Counted from the stretch's first letter, positions 11,884 to 22,900 are shown. The stretch: DNA of 64,000 bases from Chara braunii (GCA_003427395.1 BFEA01000057.1:4159734-4223733), one strand, 5' to 3'. Notes: generated by a model from the sequence alone, not told the origin. Program-made: numbers and translations.

Positions 11884-11955
11884 CCTACTGGGTTGCAACC
11901 CTTCAAATAGAAGGGTGGCAGGTACAACTCCTGTGATAGGAGCTAGCCCAGTAGG
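11884..11955. repeat. predicted three-way-junction structure, copy 1
   Basis: The outer stem is CCTACTGGG (11,884-11,892) with CCCAGTAGG (11,947-11,955). Two inner hairpins follow: ACCCTTC/GAAGGGT at 11,898-11,916 and CTCCT/AGGAG at 11,928-11,942. The same three stems occur, in inverted order, at 17,009-17,083. Confidence 0.75.
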
Positions 11956-12259
11956 TACCGTATTCAACTTTCACCCAACAGATGCTGGGATTGAGCCTGG
12001 TGATACGCTGCATGGGCTATAGCTCCTTTTTGGAGCTGCTCAGCTAGGCGCTGCCATTTTCGGGTCACGAGATCTTCATATCTCACGGCCAAAAACAGCC
12101 GTGCGGATACAGCATGGCCACTGCGCGAAGGATGACACATATAAAATCGAGAAATGACCCATGTTTTTCGATCCCCTGTTGGGATCGAACTTGGGTCCGC
12201 TCATCGCAAAGGGAAGGGGAGGCGCCAGCAAGGCACGTCCCAAGCAAACGTGGTCGTTG

Positions 12260-13130
12260 GCCTATGCCAACGACACTTTACAAAAAAAAAAAAAAAAAAA
12301 AAAAAAATGGTGAAACAAAAAATGGCATATGCGCCGTCATCCAAGGCACTGGTTGCTCCCGTTGGAACGGGCATGACGGTGCCAGACTGTTTCGTAGGAC
12401 CTTCACCGACTCATCAGGAGGTTGCACCCCGACAATCTACATCAGTGTGTGTGTGTGTGTGTGTGGGTGTGTGAGAGAGAGTGAGAAGGGGGTCACCTAA
12501 TTACCTACGGTTGGCCACATACTACTCCCCATGACAGGATGAGCAAAACGGAATGAATCCTTCGCTAGAACATGGAAATATGCACTGCCACCTTTTTGCT
12601 GCCCCCTCGTTGGTTTCCACGAGCCAGCCCAATATGCCGAACGGGTTGCCAACGAAAAAAAAAAAAAAAAAAAAAACGAAACAAAACGAAAACGAGGCAA
12701 CAGCCTCGTGGGAACAAAAGGCAAAAGAACAACCTTTTTAGGCTGTGTGGGAGCACGTTTAGCTCCTCACTTAGAAGGCACGAATATTCGTGACCGCGAG
12801 ATCTTGAATCTCGCGGCTCATGACACACGGGTGGAGGAGGAACTGTGGGAGTTGAGTAGAGAGTGAGAGAGAGGGAAATGAGAGGATGGGAGAGAGGAGA
12901 ACCTACTCCTCCCGACCTGCCAGCTGCCTCCCTGTTGTCAGGGGGGGGAAGAAGAANAAAAAAAAAAAAAAAAAAAAAAACGGGAACAAATTTTATGAAA
13001 ATCTGTATTTTTTTGGTTTGCGCCAATATTGTTTTGGTGGCGTGAACCAATTTTATGGGCCTTGAATTTTTTTTTGTAGGTAGCAAGGCACCTAGGCCAT
13101 GCGCGTGAAGTGTTTCAGTTTTTTTTATTT
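12260..13130. other. no gene seen; A-tracts, GT tract and hairpins
   Basis: The stretch contains A runs at 12,282-12,307, 12,655-12,676 and 12,958-12,980 and a GT microsatellite at 12,444-12,473. A hairpin, CCGCGAGAT...ATCTCGCGG, lies near 12,795. A GGAATGAATCC...CATGGAAATATGCAC segment near 12,550 weakly resembles the GA/CT foldback units at 22.4 and 46.6 kb. The repeated A-tails suggest several small retroposed inserts, but boundaries are not clear. One unresolved base is at 12,957. Confidence 0.6.
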
Positions 13131-13635
13131 AGCGAATGTTTTTTTTTAAATCATCAAAGGCGGGGTACTTTTTGCACCCCGCTCTGAGCCCGTCGGGATT
13201 TGAACTCGTGAATTTTCACGAGTTGTTTCCTTACCTCTCCCAACCTGACAACTACCCTCCCTGTTTTCAGGGGAGGGCAAAAGAAATGCAAGGGGGAGGA
13301 AAGCAACAGCCACAACCACGAACGTGGCCGAAACCGTGCTTCAAGTACAGACTAAACTGGCCTGAATGTGGCTATTCAGGCCAAGCCTGTAACTGAAGGG
13401 ACAAGGGGGAAAGTGGCTGTGTGCAACCACTTTTGTGACGTACCTACACTTGATAAAGTGTTGGGTACAGGGAAAAAAGGGAAAAAGGAAGGAGGCAGTT
13501 GAGGGTAACTGCCTCCCTAAGTGTGTGGCTCAGGTGCGACAGCCTCATACCCTTGATCTTGATCGGATCAAGCGCCCTAGGCAAATGACGAATTTTGCTT
13601 GGGGGCTGTTGAGGCAGCCAAACACTTCCCAACCA

Positions 13636-13644
13636 CTACAAAAG
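13636..13644 (+). promoter_or_regulatory. degenerate TATA-like box of family A copy 2
   Basis: CTACAAAAG corresponds in alignment to CTATAAAAG in copy 1 and lies upstream of a segment kept in both copies. It probably no longer works as a strong TATA element. Confidence 0.35.
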
Positions 13645-13876
13645 AGGCAGTTGTCCCCCAGCTGACACACAAAGCCCTCACTCTGCTAGTGTGTGACAAC
13701 CACTACATAGAGTGCTGAGATGACGTGTTGAGGAGCTGCTGAGGGAGCTGGAGGACTGCTGCTGGAGGAGACTAAGAGGTCTACAGGAGGAGAACAAGGA
13801 GGAGGAAGGCAGCCATAGCTTAGGCTGGGGCATTCTGCTCCACCCTCTGGCCAGGCTTCTCCTTGAGGAAGGAAAA

Positions 13877-14430
13877 TGTTGTCGGACTTGCGGGGCAGTG
13901 ACACTTGATCTTTCTTTTGGGAGGGAAGTGTTGTCGGATTTGTGGCGCGGCGACACTTGATTTTCTTTTGGTGGGGAAGTGCTGCCAGACTTGCGGCGTG
14001 GCGGCACTTGATCTTTCTTTTGGCGGGGAAGTGTTGCCGGACTTGCGGCACAGCGACACGTGATTTTTCTTTTGGCAGGGAAGTGTTGTCGGACTTGCGA
14101 CGCGGCGACACTTGATTTTTCTTTTGGCGAGGAAGTGCTGCCGGATTTGCGGCACGACGGCACTTGATTTTCTTTTGGCAGGGAAGTGCTGCTGGACTTG
14201 CAGTGTGGCGGCACTTAATTTTTCTTTTGGTGTGGAAGTGTTGCTGGATTTGCGGCGCGGCGACACTTGATTTTTCTTTTGGCAGGGAAGTGCTTTTGGA
14301 TTTGCGATGCGGCAGCACTTGTTTTTTTTTTGGGTGGGGAGATGCTGCCGGATTGGTGGCGCAGCGACACTTGTTTTCTCCTTGGTGTGGAAATGATGTT
14401 GGATTAGCGACACGACAACGAAAATTTGCT
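13877..14430. repeat. 52-bp minisatellite, about ten units
   Basis: Units begin with GTTGYCGGACTTGCGGCG-like sequence and end with CTTTTGGCRGGGAAGT. The period is 51-52 bp. Because 52 is not a multiple of three, successive units are read in different frames and each frame happens to stay open. This yields minus-strand frames of up to 343 codons rich in Ser, Lys and Pro. Degraded traces of the array occur in family A copy 1 (9,480-9,900). No gene is called. Confidence 0.9.
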
Positions 14431-17008
14431 GCACGACAACGGCATAGTTTTTTTTTACAGCACGGCGTCTGTTTTGTTTGATGAGGTTGTGCTATTGGAG
14501 TTAAAGTGTGCGGCGGTGGCAACGTGATGTGGTGGCAATTGGTGCGCGCGGCACTATGAAATCTGCGTGAGGAGCGAGTGTTGGGGGTTGGGACTGCCTC
14601 AGCTCTTGCGGCAGTGGTACCGGACCACTTGGGACTGGCTAGGACCAGTGGGGACCGCACGGGGCGGATGCAGTCACAGCGGCAATCTCGAGATTGATTG
14701 GGTTTAGTGTGACTCATTTTATTTTTTTAGGAGTGCAGCGTGAAGTTATTGTGGTCAAAGGTCTTTTGACAAGGTGGTTGGTGGCATAGGACCATCAGGG
14801 ACCACTTGGGACCAGTTGGGACAAATGTGGGACCGGTTGGGACTGTCTAGGAACCAACATTTATTTTTGGGACTCGTGCGACTTGCCGCGATCGAATATG
14901 GGACTATCGCGTGTGGGACTTGCGAGTGGGAAACAGATTGGGACAAGCAGTTGGCTTGAGACTTGCCTTGGGACAACAGTTTTCTTTGGCGACAAGTATA
15001 TTCTTTCTTGGCTTTCTTGAGTGAGCCAGGGCGCGTTCGGCGCCACTTCACTCAAGGTCAGTCAGTTGATTGACTCGGATTCCTGTCACACCTGTGTGAA
15101 CCCACATTTTGCTTGGCCCCGTTTGTTTTGAACGTTCAAATGAAAAGGTTAAGTAAAGCGTGTGTGGTCATGCATGTGAAAAATGAGATCTGACGAGAGT
15201 ATGGATTGCTGGATTTTCTTGACCTGTTGGTTGTTTTTGTGTGTGCAGGTAGGTAGAATATTGCTTGCAAAGGATAATGGTTAATGCATTATCGAGATGA
15301 GGAAAAAGATTGTTTTGTTTGTACCTTTCGTTTACCTACTTTTTAAAGTGACTTGCTGTTCTGAAAAAGAATAATCCAGTGCATGTCGTAAAATGAATCC
15401 GATTGAAATAAAGCAGATAAGGTCAAATGGATTTAGTCTTTTCCTAAGGATTACCCGCTCTATCCTGAATTACCTTATATGTTTGTACATGTTCAAATGA
15501 TTCTCTTTCTTTATTTCCTCTGTCTTCTTTTCGTCCAAGTTACCCTGAACTCAGGAGAGAGAAAAATAATTGAAAGCTACTTGCAGTGGATACATCCTCT
15601 CTCTCAATGAAGCATCTAGGGCGGGGGTTCGTTGCTTTAGGAATCGACCCTGCTTATCGACCCAGAGTGGACCGTTCTTCTACGGGGTGGTACTTTGCAG
15701 ATTCGGTGGAGACGGCCCGACTTCTGAGATCCGACTCTTGTGCTCGGGCAAGGAGGAGTACCCAGACCACTTCCTAGAGGGAGAGGCATGAAACATTTCA
15801 AGCAATGCCCCTGATCAAGAATCATTCACAACGCAGCCCATCATCCAAGAAGATTGAAAAACGTATGGAAACGGGTGTGCGCGGACCAAATCCTAAGTCG
15901 GTCGTAGGCCGGAATGAATGATTTTGGCAACGTGTCTCATCAAGTCAAAACTAAGGCAGCTGATTACCTTATTGGTTGCATCTATGTTCTTGTCGAGAAC
16001 CAACTCCTCGTTGGCGGTTGTATATTTTTTGTGGACTTCGACCCAGGTTGGTCGGATTTTATTTTGATATTGTGTTATTTAGATGTATCATGTGATTATT
16101 CAAATTATTTCGGTTATCATTGCAGGTCGATTTATTTGGATGTGAGGAGTGCGACTATAATTAATATTATGTATGAATGTTATAAATGTTTTTTTGACAG
16201 CGTGTCTAAGGGACTAGGATCAAGTTGAGAGTTTCACGCTTGGTTGAGACCTTCCTAGTCGACCGACGTTTGCTCCGCACCTAGGAGATTAGCGCCCTAG
16301 GAACAGACGACGTTTGGGTCCACTTGGCGTTAGCCAAGGGTATCTATACTACAACGAGCGAGCAAACACCATCGGTTGACCCACCTCTGCAACTGCATGT
16401 AAAAACTTTCGCACGTGGGTCAGTAATTTGGTACGGATACGCCACTAAGGGTGGTGACAGCCCCTTAGGGAAGCAAGCTTATGCCCCGCGGGAACCTATC
16501 CTGTCGTGGGGGAGCGCGGGATGTACAGCTGGCGCACTCGACTAGAGCGACGAAGGGACGACGTGACCACGCCCGTCTCGGTGGTTCGCGGTGTTAATTA
16601 TGCGTCGTCCCTGAGTTGTCTCTTTGTTTAATTTTTGTTTAACTCCTACGTGCCATGGTCGGGAGGGCTTTCGCCTTTGCAAAAAAAAGCGGGAGCCGAT
16701 GCGCGCGACAATGTAACCTCACATGGCGTTTCAGGTACGGCCTTGTGATATGCAGGTCTGAGTTCGAATCCACTGGATTTGAAAAAACTTTTACATTTTT
16801 TTTTCTTTTTCGATTTATGTGTGTCATCTTTGCGCAAGATCCATGCCAATCCTGGCGCGCGACGGATTTCCGCCGCACCATCTCAACGATTGTATGGTCG
16901 AAATCGGCCACGTCGATTGCCCCTGTGGTGGCTGCTCCATAAGGAACCAGCCTAGTTGGCATTCCGGCTTCGATCCTTGCATCCGTCGCATATCAGGCTG
17001 GTCTGCTA

Positions 17009-17083
17009 CCTACTGGGTTAGCTCCTATCTCACATAGAGATAGGAGCAACCCTTCTATATGAAGGGGTGTGGCACCCAGCAGG
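17009..17083. repeat. predicted three-way-junction structure, copy 2
   Basis: Outer stem CCTACTGGGT (17,009-17,018) pairs with ACCCAGCAGG (17,074-17,083) with one mismatch. Inner hairpin 1 is GCTCCTATCT (17,021-17,030) with AGATAGGAGC (17,038-17,047), a perfect 10-bp stem and longer than in copy 1. Inner hairpin 2 is ACCCTTC (17,049-17,055) with GAAGG(G)GT (17,061-17,068). Confidence 0.75.
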
Positions 17084-17506
17084 CCACCCTCCAGCGGCCT
17101 TGCTAGGCCCGCCTGTTTCCATGGCTGGCTGGTTTGCCGACGGTCCACAGCCTCAGCAGCTGCCCCACTTAGCAGGCCACAACAGCATCCCCTCCAGTCC
17201 TCGGCGCGAAAGCCCTGGTGACTTGAAAAAAAAAAAAAAAAATCCTATTTCCTCCGCGCCGTAGTTCCAACCGCTGTTGCGACGACCCCTTCTCAACCTA
17301 CTTAGGCCCTGAATCGCGCGGTTTAGCAGCCGCGCGACATTATTTTAGGTAGAATAGTCTTAACTTTAGCCGTTCCATGTCCATGCTCTTCTGCGTCTTC
17401 AAAAAAAAAACGAAGCACTGCCAGCTACTATTGTTACTCTCGGACGCCACACGTGTCCGAACTGAAAATCTAAAAGTTTTCGTCTCCCATTCATAGGCCA
17501 GGTCTG

Positions 17507-17855
17507 CGTAGCACGGCGAACGTGTTCGCGCCCCATCACGTTTGCACGAACGTGTTCGCGCGTTCACGCGAACAGCTCGCGAACATGTTCGGGCGAACAT
17601 ATTTTTTTTTCGTAAAAAAAAAAAAAAAAAAAAAAAAAATCGGTTTTTGATTTTTAACTCATGATTGGCTACGAATGTGAACATGACTCCAAGGCAAAAG
17701 TTGCTTGTATTGTTTTTTTACATAACATATATTGTTTTCAGAGTTTTCTGAGAACTTGTTGTTGTTTTTTTTTTTTAATTTTTTTATGTTCGCGTTCGAA
17801 GGGTTTTGGGCGCTTGTTCGCGTTCGCCTCCGAACGCGAACACGGTGCTACGTAG
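17507..17855. mobile_element. hAT-like MITE, 349 bp, with target-site duplication
   Basis: The ends are inverted repeats: CGTAGCACGGCGAAC on the left, and GTGCTACGTAG on the right, which reads CTACGTAGCAC in reverse. GGCCAGGTCTG flanks it on both sides (17,496-17,506 and 17,856-17,866), an 11-bp match that probably contains a shorter true duplication. The family B copy at 11.4 kb has a single GGCTAGTCTG and no insert, which is an empty site. Subterminal palindromes of the GTTCGCG/CGCGAAC type fill both ends, including a perfect 12-bp stem TGTTCGCGTTCG/CGAACGCGAACA at 17,815-17,842. An A run lies at 17,614-17,639. There is no transposase, so it is non-autonomous. The hAT assignment rests on the GTTCG-type subterminal palindromes and is tentative. 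Confidence 0.8.
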
Positions 17856-18049
17856 GGCCAGGTCTGAATAAACTTTCGCCAGATAACTCATCTCATTAAG
17901 TTATGAAACCCGGATAACCCTTTACTCTGTCAGACACCGTCCGACATTTAAAAATACCGGGCAGATACCCTTGTCAGGGTTTCTGCCCCGACATCGACAT
18001 TGTCCACCGTGGGGTTGCCTTGTGCCTCCATTGCAAAGGGGAGGGGCAG

Positions 18050-19626
18050 GGGTCGTTGTTGCTCTACTACGGCTGGCCGCCCTTTGCGTTTTGCGATGCT
18101 TTTACTGCGTCGGAGCATAAGTTGCGGTTAGCTGTAATCTGTCGGCTAACGTGGCACTGACTGATGTGGCAATGCTGACATGGCAATGCTGACGTGGCCC
18201 TTGCTGATGTCGCACTTGCTGCCATTGCACTTGATGACGTGACCCTTCTGTAGTACAAAGAGGGGTGGGAATAAAACACGCAGACAGGCAAACAACCAGA
18301 CTGCAATATCCAATTTCGGGTACTAATAAAAAATAAAAAATAAAAAAAAAATCTCTTGTTTCGTTTTTCTTTAAATCTCTCGATTTTAAGAATTAGTGAG
18401 CATCTATCGGATAATGAACATGAGATGGTAAAATTCGGGTTTTTGAAAGAGAAACGAAGAAAAAAGGGTTCGTTAATCTATTAGACAAAAGAAATTTTAC
18501 TCGTTAATGGATTCAGAAAAGATTCGCGGAGTTTTGATTAGAAATTTGTGATAATAATTAAAATTTTCATAAAAGAATTTTTCGGAATTCCAATTTCTAA
18601 GAATTGAAATTCGTGAGTTAAGTCCAACTGCCATAGAAGTTCTGTGGTAATTCGGTTTTCGAAAATCGCGGAATAATTTATGACTGACAGAAAATAAATT
18701 CGTTGAGTAAATCGATTTTCGAAGATACGGGCAAAGAAAATAAATTTTGAAACCACTCCATCAAAATCACGATTTATTATTTTTTTTGACAAATGAAAAT
18801 TTGCAGTAATAACCTAATTCCCATGAATTTCGCAAGGAAGAATTGCAAAGTTTCGAAAAATACAAGAAGAGGGAAAATCGTAAAATAATTCAGAAATGAA
18901 ATTTACAAACAGCCTATTCTTGATTTTACAAAAAAAATTGTAAAAACCCTAATTTTAATACGATTTTCATGAAAAACAGAAATACTGTCCTAACCCTAGT
19001 CGCCATTTACGTATTTCCATGATATTTGCGGAAGATCGAAATTTTTGGGAGTTTCGAAATTTGCGGAAGTCGCAGATTTTGCGAAATACCGAAGTTTTCG
19101 GGATTCTGTAAATGTGTAGAATTCGCGGATTTTCGGAATGCTGAATTTGCGGAATTTGCGGATTTCGTGGAATGCCGAAACTTCGGGATGTCGAGAATGA
19201 CGAAATTATGAGATTCACAGATTTGCAAAATGTCGAAAGTTTGAACTTAAGAATTAGTAACGTAACAACACGAAAAAAAAGAAACTGAATTTGCAAGACT
19301 TTAATCTGTTAATTTAGTCGTTAACCTTGATTAGGGTTAATAAATGCTAATCGCGAATTAGTGCTAGTCCGGGATTAGCGATTAGTGCTAATCTGGGATT
19401 AGCGTTGATTATGTTAATCAAGGCGACAAAGTTAGCAGATATTTTTTTTTTTTTTTTTTGCAGAGATTTAATGATATCCTAATGATGAGGAGGGGAAAAA
19501 AAACGAAGTAGACGGGGGAAGACATGAGAATGTCGTCAACCTAAATATTGCCGATGTCAATCCTGAATAGTCTCCCCCATAATGTTTCTGGCCAAAGCTG
19601 AGTTTGAATCCCCATATCGCAAAACC
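18050..19626. other. AT-rich DNA without a gene; short degenerate repeats
   Basis: From about 18,310 to 19,270 the sequence is AT-rich and built of loose GAATTTCG, TTCGGAAT and GCGGAATTT words, densest at 19,020-19,240. At 19,340-19,415 GATTAG/CTAATC words alternate as short inverted repeats. A T run lies at 19,442-19,459. GAGTTTGAATCC at 19,602 looks like a pol III B-box but has no clear partner. Open frames here are short and rich in Phe/Ile/Asn and look like composition effects. Confidence 0.6.
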
Positions 19627-19658
19627 TCTCTCTCTCTCTCTCTCAGGGTTCTCTCTCC

Positions 19659-19703
<45 letters not shown>

Positions 19704-19742
19704 GGTTCTCTCTCCCTCTCTTTCTCTCTCTCTCTCTCTCTT
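19627..19742 (+). repeat. (CT)n microsatellite
   Basis: Imperfect CT repeat, broken twice by a short GGGTTCTCTCTCCCT insert, so it is a duplicated compound tract. Confidence 0.95.
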
Positions 19743-20341
19743 GTAACAGGTACTTACCTACAAAAGGTGGCACCTTGATGCAGGTACGGGCGTGCTGAAG
19801 ACGAAAATGGAACAATGGCCACACAGGTAAGTTTTAGGTGAGTCCCCTGGCCTCCACCACCATCAATCCCTCTCTGCACTACTCTACTCTATCAGCGCCC
19901 AGCGCTGGAAGACTAATCCTATCGTCGACTACTACCGTACCACTGTCACTTGAAGTATGCCTCTACTCAATCCTCTACTTCCATGCCGGACTGAGGCTGG
20001 ATCCAGCTATATATAGCGTTGGGTCGGCCTCGGCGGACAAGTCGGGCGTCCAAACTGAGGCTGGGCCTTCAAAGTTTGGCGCCCAAACTGAGGCTGAGCC
20101 TCAACCGCCCAAGTGTTTGCTGAAACGGCAAAGCCTCTGGGTCAGGGTCTGGTGCCCAAAATGTGCATCAGGGCTTGAATCCCAAATGAGGCCTACAAGG
20201 CCTCTAACTGGTACAGGTCGGCCTAACCTAACCGACAGACCCTACGGGCCCTAATGTGGGCCAAAACGACACAGACCTAACTCTACTAACTCCTAGCCTA
20301 CCTGGTTGGGCCCTGTTGGGCCCATGTGGAACTGAGTATGC
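19743..20341. other. no gene seen; flank of the 54-bp array
   Basis: GC-rich DNA with repeated CAAACTGAGGCTG (20,051 and 20,087) and GGGCC words such as GGGCCCTGTTGGGCCC near 20,308, a quasi-palindrome. A 138-codon plus-strand frame (19,838-20,254) has no recognisable domain and shows no conservation I can test. Confidence 0.5.
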
Positions 20342-22185
20342 CAAAGGATTTACCATAGCCAAACACCTTTATACCTCCTTCCTCCTTCGCCTCCTTCGCC
20401 CATCCACCATAACCAAGCACCTTCACACCTTCTCCCTCCTCCACCTCCTTCAACCATCCACCATAGCCAAGCACCTTCACACCTTCTTCCTCCTCCACCT
20501 CCTTCAACCATCCACCATAGCCAAGCACCTTCACACCTTCTTCCTCCTCCACCTCCTTCACCCATCCACCANNNNNNNNNNNNNNNNNNNNNNNNNNNNN
20601 NNNNNNNNNNNNNNNNNNNNNNNNNNNNNNNNNNNNNNNNNNNNNNNNNNNNNNNNNNNNNNNNNNNNNNNNNNNNNNNNNNNNNNNNNNNNNNNNNNNN
20701 NNNNNNNNNNNNNNNNNNNNNNNNNNNNNNNNNNNNNNNNNNNNNNNNNNNNNNNNNNNNNNNNNNNNNNNNNNNNNNNNNNNNNNNNNNNNNNNNNNNN
20801 NNNNNNNNNNNNNNNNNNNNNNNNNNNNNNNNNNNNNNNNNNNNNNNNNNNNNNNNNNNNNNNNNNNNNNNNNNNNACCATAGCCAAGCACCTTCACACC
20901 TTCTTCCTCCTCCATCTCCGTCACCAATCCACCATAGCCAAGCACCTTCACACCTTCTTCCTCCTCCACCTCCTTCACCCATCCACCATAGCCAAACACC
21001 TTCACACCTTCCTCCTCCGCCTCCTTCGCCCATCCACCGTAGCCAAGCACCTTCACACCTTCTTCCTCCTCCACCTTCTTCATCGATGCACCATAGTGAA
21101 GCACCTTCACACCTTCTTCCTCCTCCACCTCCTTCACCCATCCACCATAGCAAAGCACCTTCACACCTTCTTCCTCCTCCACCTCCTTCACCCTTCCGCC
21201 ATAGCCAAGCACCTTCACACCTTCTTCCTCCTCCACCTGCTTTACCCATCCACCATAGCCAAGCACCTTCACACCTTCTTCCTACCCGACCTCCTTCACC
21301 CATTTACTATAGCCAAACACCTTCACACCTTCGTCCTCCTCCACCTCCTTCACCCATCCACCATAGCCAAGCACCTTCACACCTTCTTCCTCCTCCACCT
21401 CCTTCACCCATCCACCATAGCTAAGCACATTCACACCTTCTTCCTCCACCACCAGCTTCACCCATCCACCATACTCAGGCACTTTCACACCTTCTTCCTA
21501 CCCGACCTGCTTCACCCATCTACCATAGCCAAGCACCTTCACACCTTTTTCCTCCTCCACCTCGTCACTCATCCACCATAGTCAAACACCTTCACACCTT
21601 CTTCCTCCTCCACCTCCCTCACCATAGCCAAGCACCTTCACACCTCCTTCCTCCACCTCCTTCACCCATCCACCATAGCCAAACACCTTCACACCTTCTT
21701 CCACCTCCACCTCCATCACCCATCCACCGTAGTCAAGCACCTTCACACCTTCTTCCTCCTCCACCTCCCTCACCCATCCACTATAGCCAAGCACCTTCAC
21801 ACCTTCTTCCTCCTCCACCTGCTTCACCCATCACCATAGCCGAACACCTTCACACCTTCTTCCTCCTCCACCTCCTTCACCCATCCACCATAGCCAAGCA
21901 CCTTCACACCTTCTTCCTCCTCCACCTCCTTCACCCATCNCACCTTCACACCTTCTTCCTCCTCCACCTCCTTCACCCATCCACCATAGCCAAGCACCTT
22001 CACACCTTCTTCCTCCTCCACCTCCTTCACCCATCCGCCATAGCCAAGTATCTTCACACCTTTTCCCTCCTCCACCTCCACCCATCCGACATAGCCAAGT
22101 ACCTTCACACCTTCTTCCCCCTCCACCTCCACGCATCCGCCATAGCCAAGTACCTTTACACCTTCTTCCTCCTCCACCTCCTTGG
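20342..22185. repeat. 54-bp minisatellite, about 30 units, contains a gap
   Basis: The plus strand is pyrimidine-rich: CACCATAGCCAAGCACCTTC followed by ACACCTTCTTCCTCCTCCAC and CTCCTTCACCCATC. As 54 is a multiple of three, long frames stay open. The plus strand reads TIAKHLHTFFLLHLLHPS per unit and the minus strand GGWVKEVEEEEGVKVLGY. Some units have lost or gained bases (near 21,560, 21,625 and 21,940), which shifts every frame, and stops occur in several units. Across 20,298-21,827 most minus-strand pieces remain in one frame. I treat it as non-coding DNA. N gap at 20,572-20,876; single N at 21,940. Confidence 0.9.
20572..20876. other. assembly gap (305 N)
   Basis: A run of N inside the 54-bp minisatellite. 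Array length is therefore unknown. Confidence 1.
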
Positions 22186-22279
22186 CCAATCGGTATCATG
22201 TTGAAAGTTACATAAGGCTCCGGTTCCTAAAAGGGGTCTTAGGTAGGACGATAGGACGGGTAGAAGCCGGCCGTTGAGT

Positions 22280-22287
22280 AGACTAAG

Positions 22288-22364
<77 letters not shown>

Positions 22365-22370
22365 NTGCGG

Positions 22371-22439
<69 letters not shown>

Positions 22440-22545
22440 AGCGTTTTTGCTAGCGCAACTACCATGAAAAATGGGAATGAATCTTCCGCTACAAGGCGGC
22501 AAGATTCATTCACTTTTTTGTTGTGTGGACTGCCCAGCCGTCGTG

Positions 22546-22611
<66 letters not shown>

Positions 22612-22667
22612 GCGTATTACACGGCTGGCCGCGTCGAACGAGGCGCCTCTCTCTCTCTCTGTCTGTC

Positions 22668-22706
<39 letters not shown>

Positions 22707-22849
22707 AGCGCTTTTGCTAGCGCGACTACCATGAAAAATGGGAATGAATCCTCCGCTACAAGGCGGCAAGATTCATTCACTTTTTTGTTGTGTGGACTGC
22801 CCAGCCGTCGTGCAGGAAAGTGCAAAGATGGACGCGGCCAGCCGTGCAA

Positions 22850-22900
<51 letters not shown>

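Larger units (their letters stand above)
11250..12260 (-). repeat. family B repeat, copy 1
   Basis: Inverted relative to copy 2 at 16,740-18,050. Matches are the ACCCTTACAAGGGT block (11,325), the AGTTTATTCAGAC block (11,421), CTACCTAAAATAATG with the GC-rich hairpin (11,575-11,610), the three-stem structure (11,884-11,955) and a TTCGATCC box (12,182-12,197, minus). It ends next to a 27-base T run (11,248-11,274), which on the minus strand is a 3' A-tail and suggests a retroposed unit. It holds the uninterrupted target (11,429-11,438) of the MITE present in copy 2. Confidence 0.7.
13130..16720 (+). repeat. family A repeat, copy 2 (putative LTR, plus orientation)
   Basis: Inverted partner of 6,980-10,430, with order kept: TATA-like CTACAAAAG (13,636), a GGCAGCCATAG block (13,815), the 52-bp array, GGGAC-rich DNA (14,600-14,960), TCAGTTGATTGACTCGG (15,062), the GAAGCATCTAGG region (15,607), GTCGACCGACG (16,255) and GGGAGCCGATGCG (16,693). 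It stops before any gag sequence, so it may be a solo LTR or a fragment. A perfect hairpin, GGCCTGAAT/ATTCAGGCC, lies at 13,358-13,381. Confidence 0.7.
16740..18050 (+). repeat. family B repeat, copy 2 (with MITE insertion)
   Basis: Inverted partner of 11,250-12,260. It carries GAGTTCGAATCC (16,758) at the position of the TTCGATCC box of copy 1, then the three-stem structure, the GC hairpin, TATTTTAGGTAGAATAG (17,341), the AATAAACTTT segment and CAGATACCCTTGTCAGGG (17,961). An A run lies at 17,226-17,242. The MITE at 17,507-17,855 interrupts it. Confidence 0.75.

Noticed and set aside
13686-14717. 343-codon minus-strand open frame, Ser/Lys/Pro-rich
   Set aside because: It runs through a 52-bp minisatellite. 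The period is not a multiple of three, all frames are open there, and the family A partner has no equivalent frame.
6980-18050. One giant inverted repeat from 7 to 18 kb
   Set aside because: Families A and B are each inverted but about different centres (near 11.9 and 14.5 kb), and their order is not mirrored, so they are separate insertions.
20256-21581. 441-codon plus-strand open frame
   Set aside because: Produced by the 54-bp minisatellite and a gap of N translated as X; array units contain frame-changing indels.
22239-22849. Arg/Glu and Ser/Leu repeat open frames
   Set aside because: Direct translations of GA/CT microsatellites in all frames.
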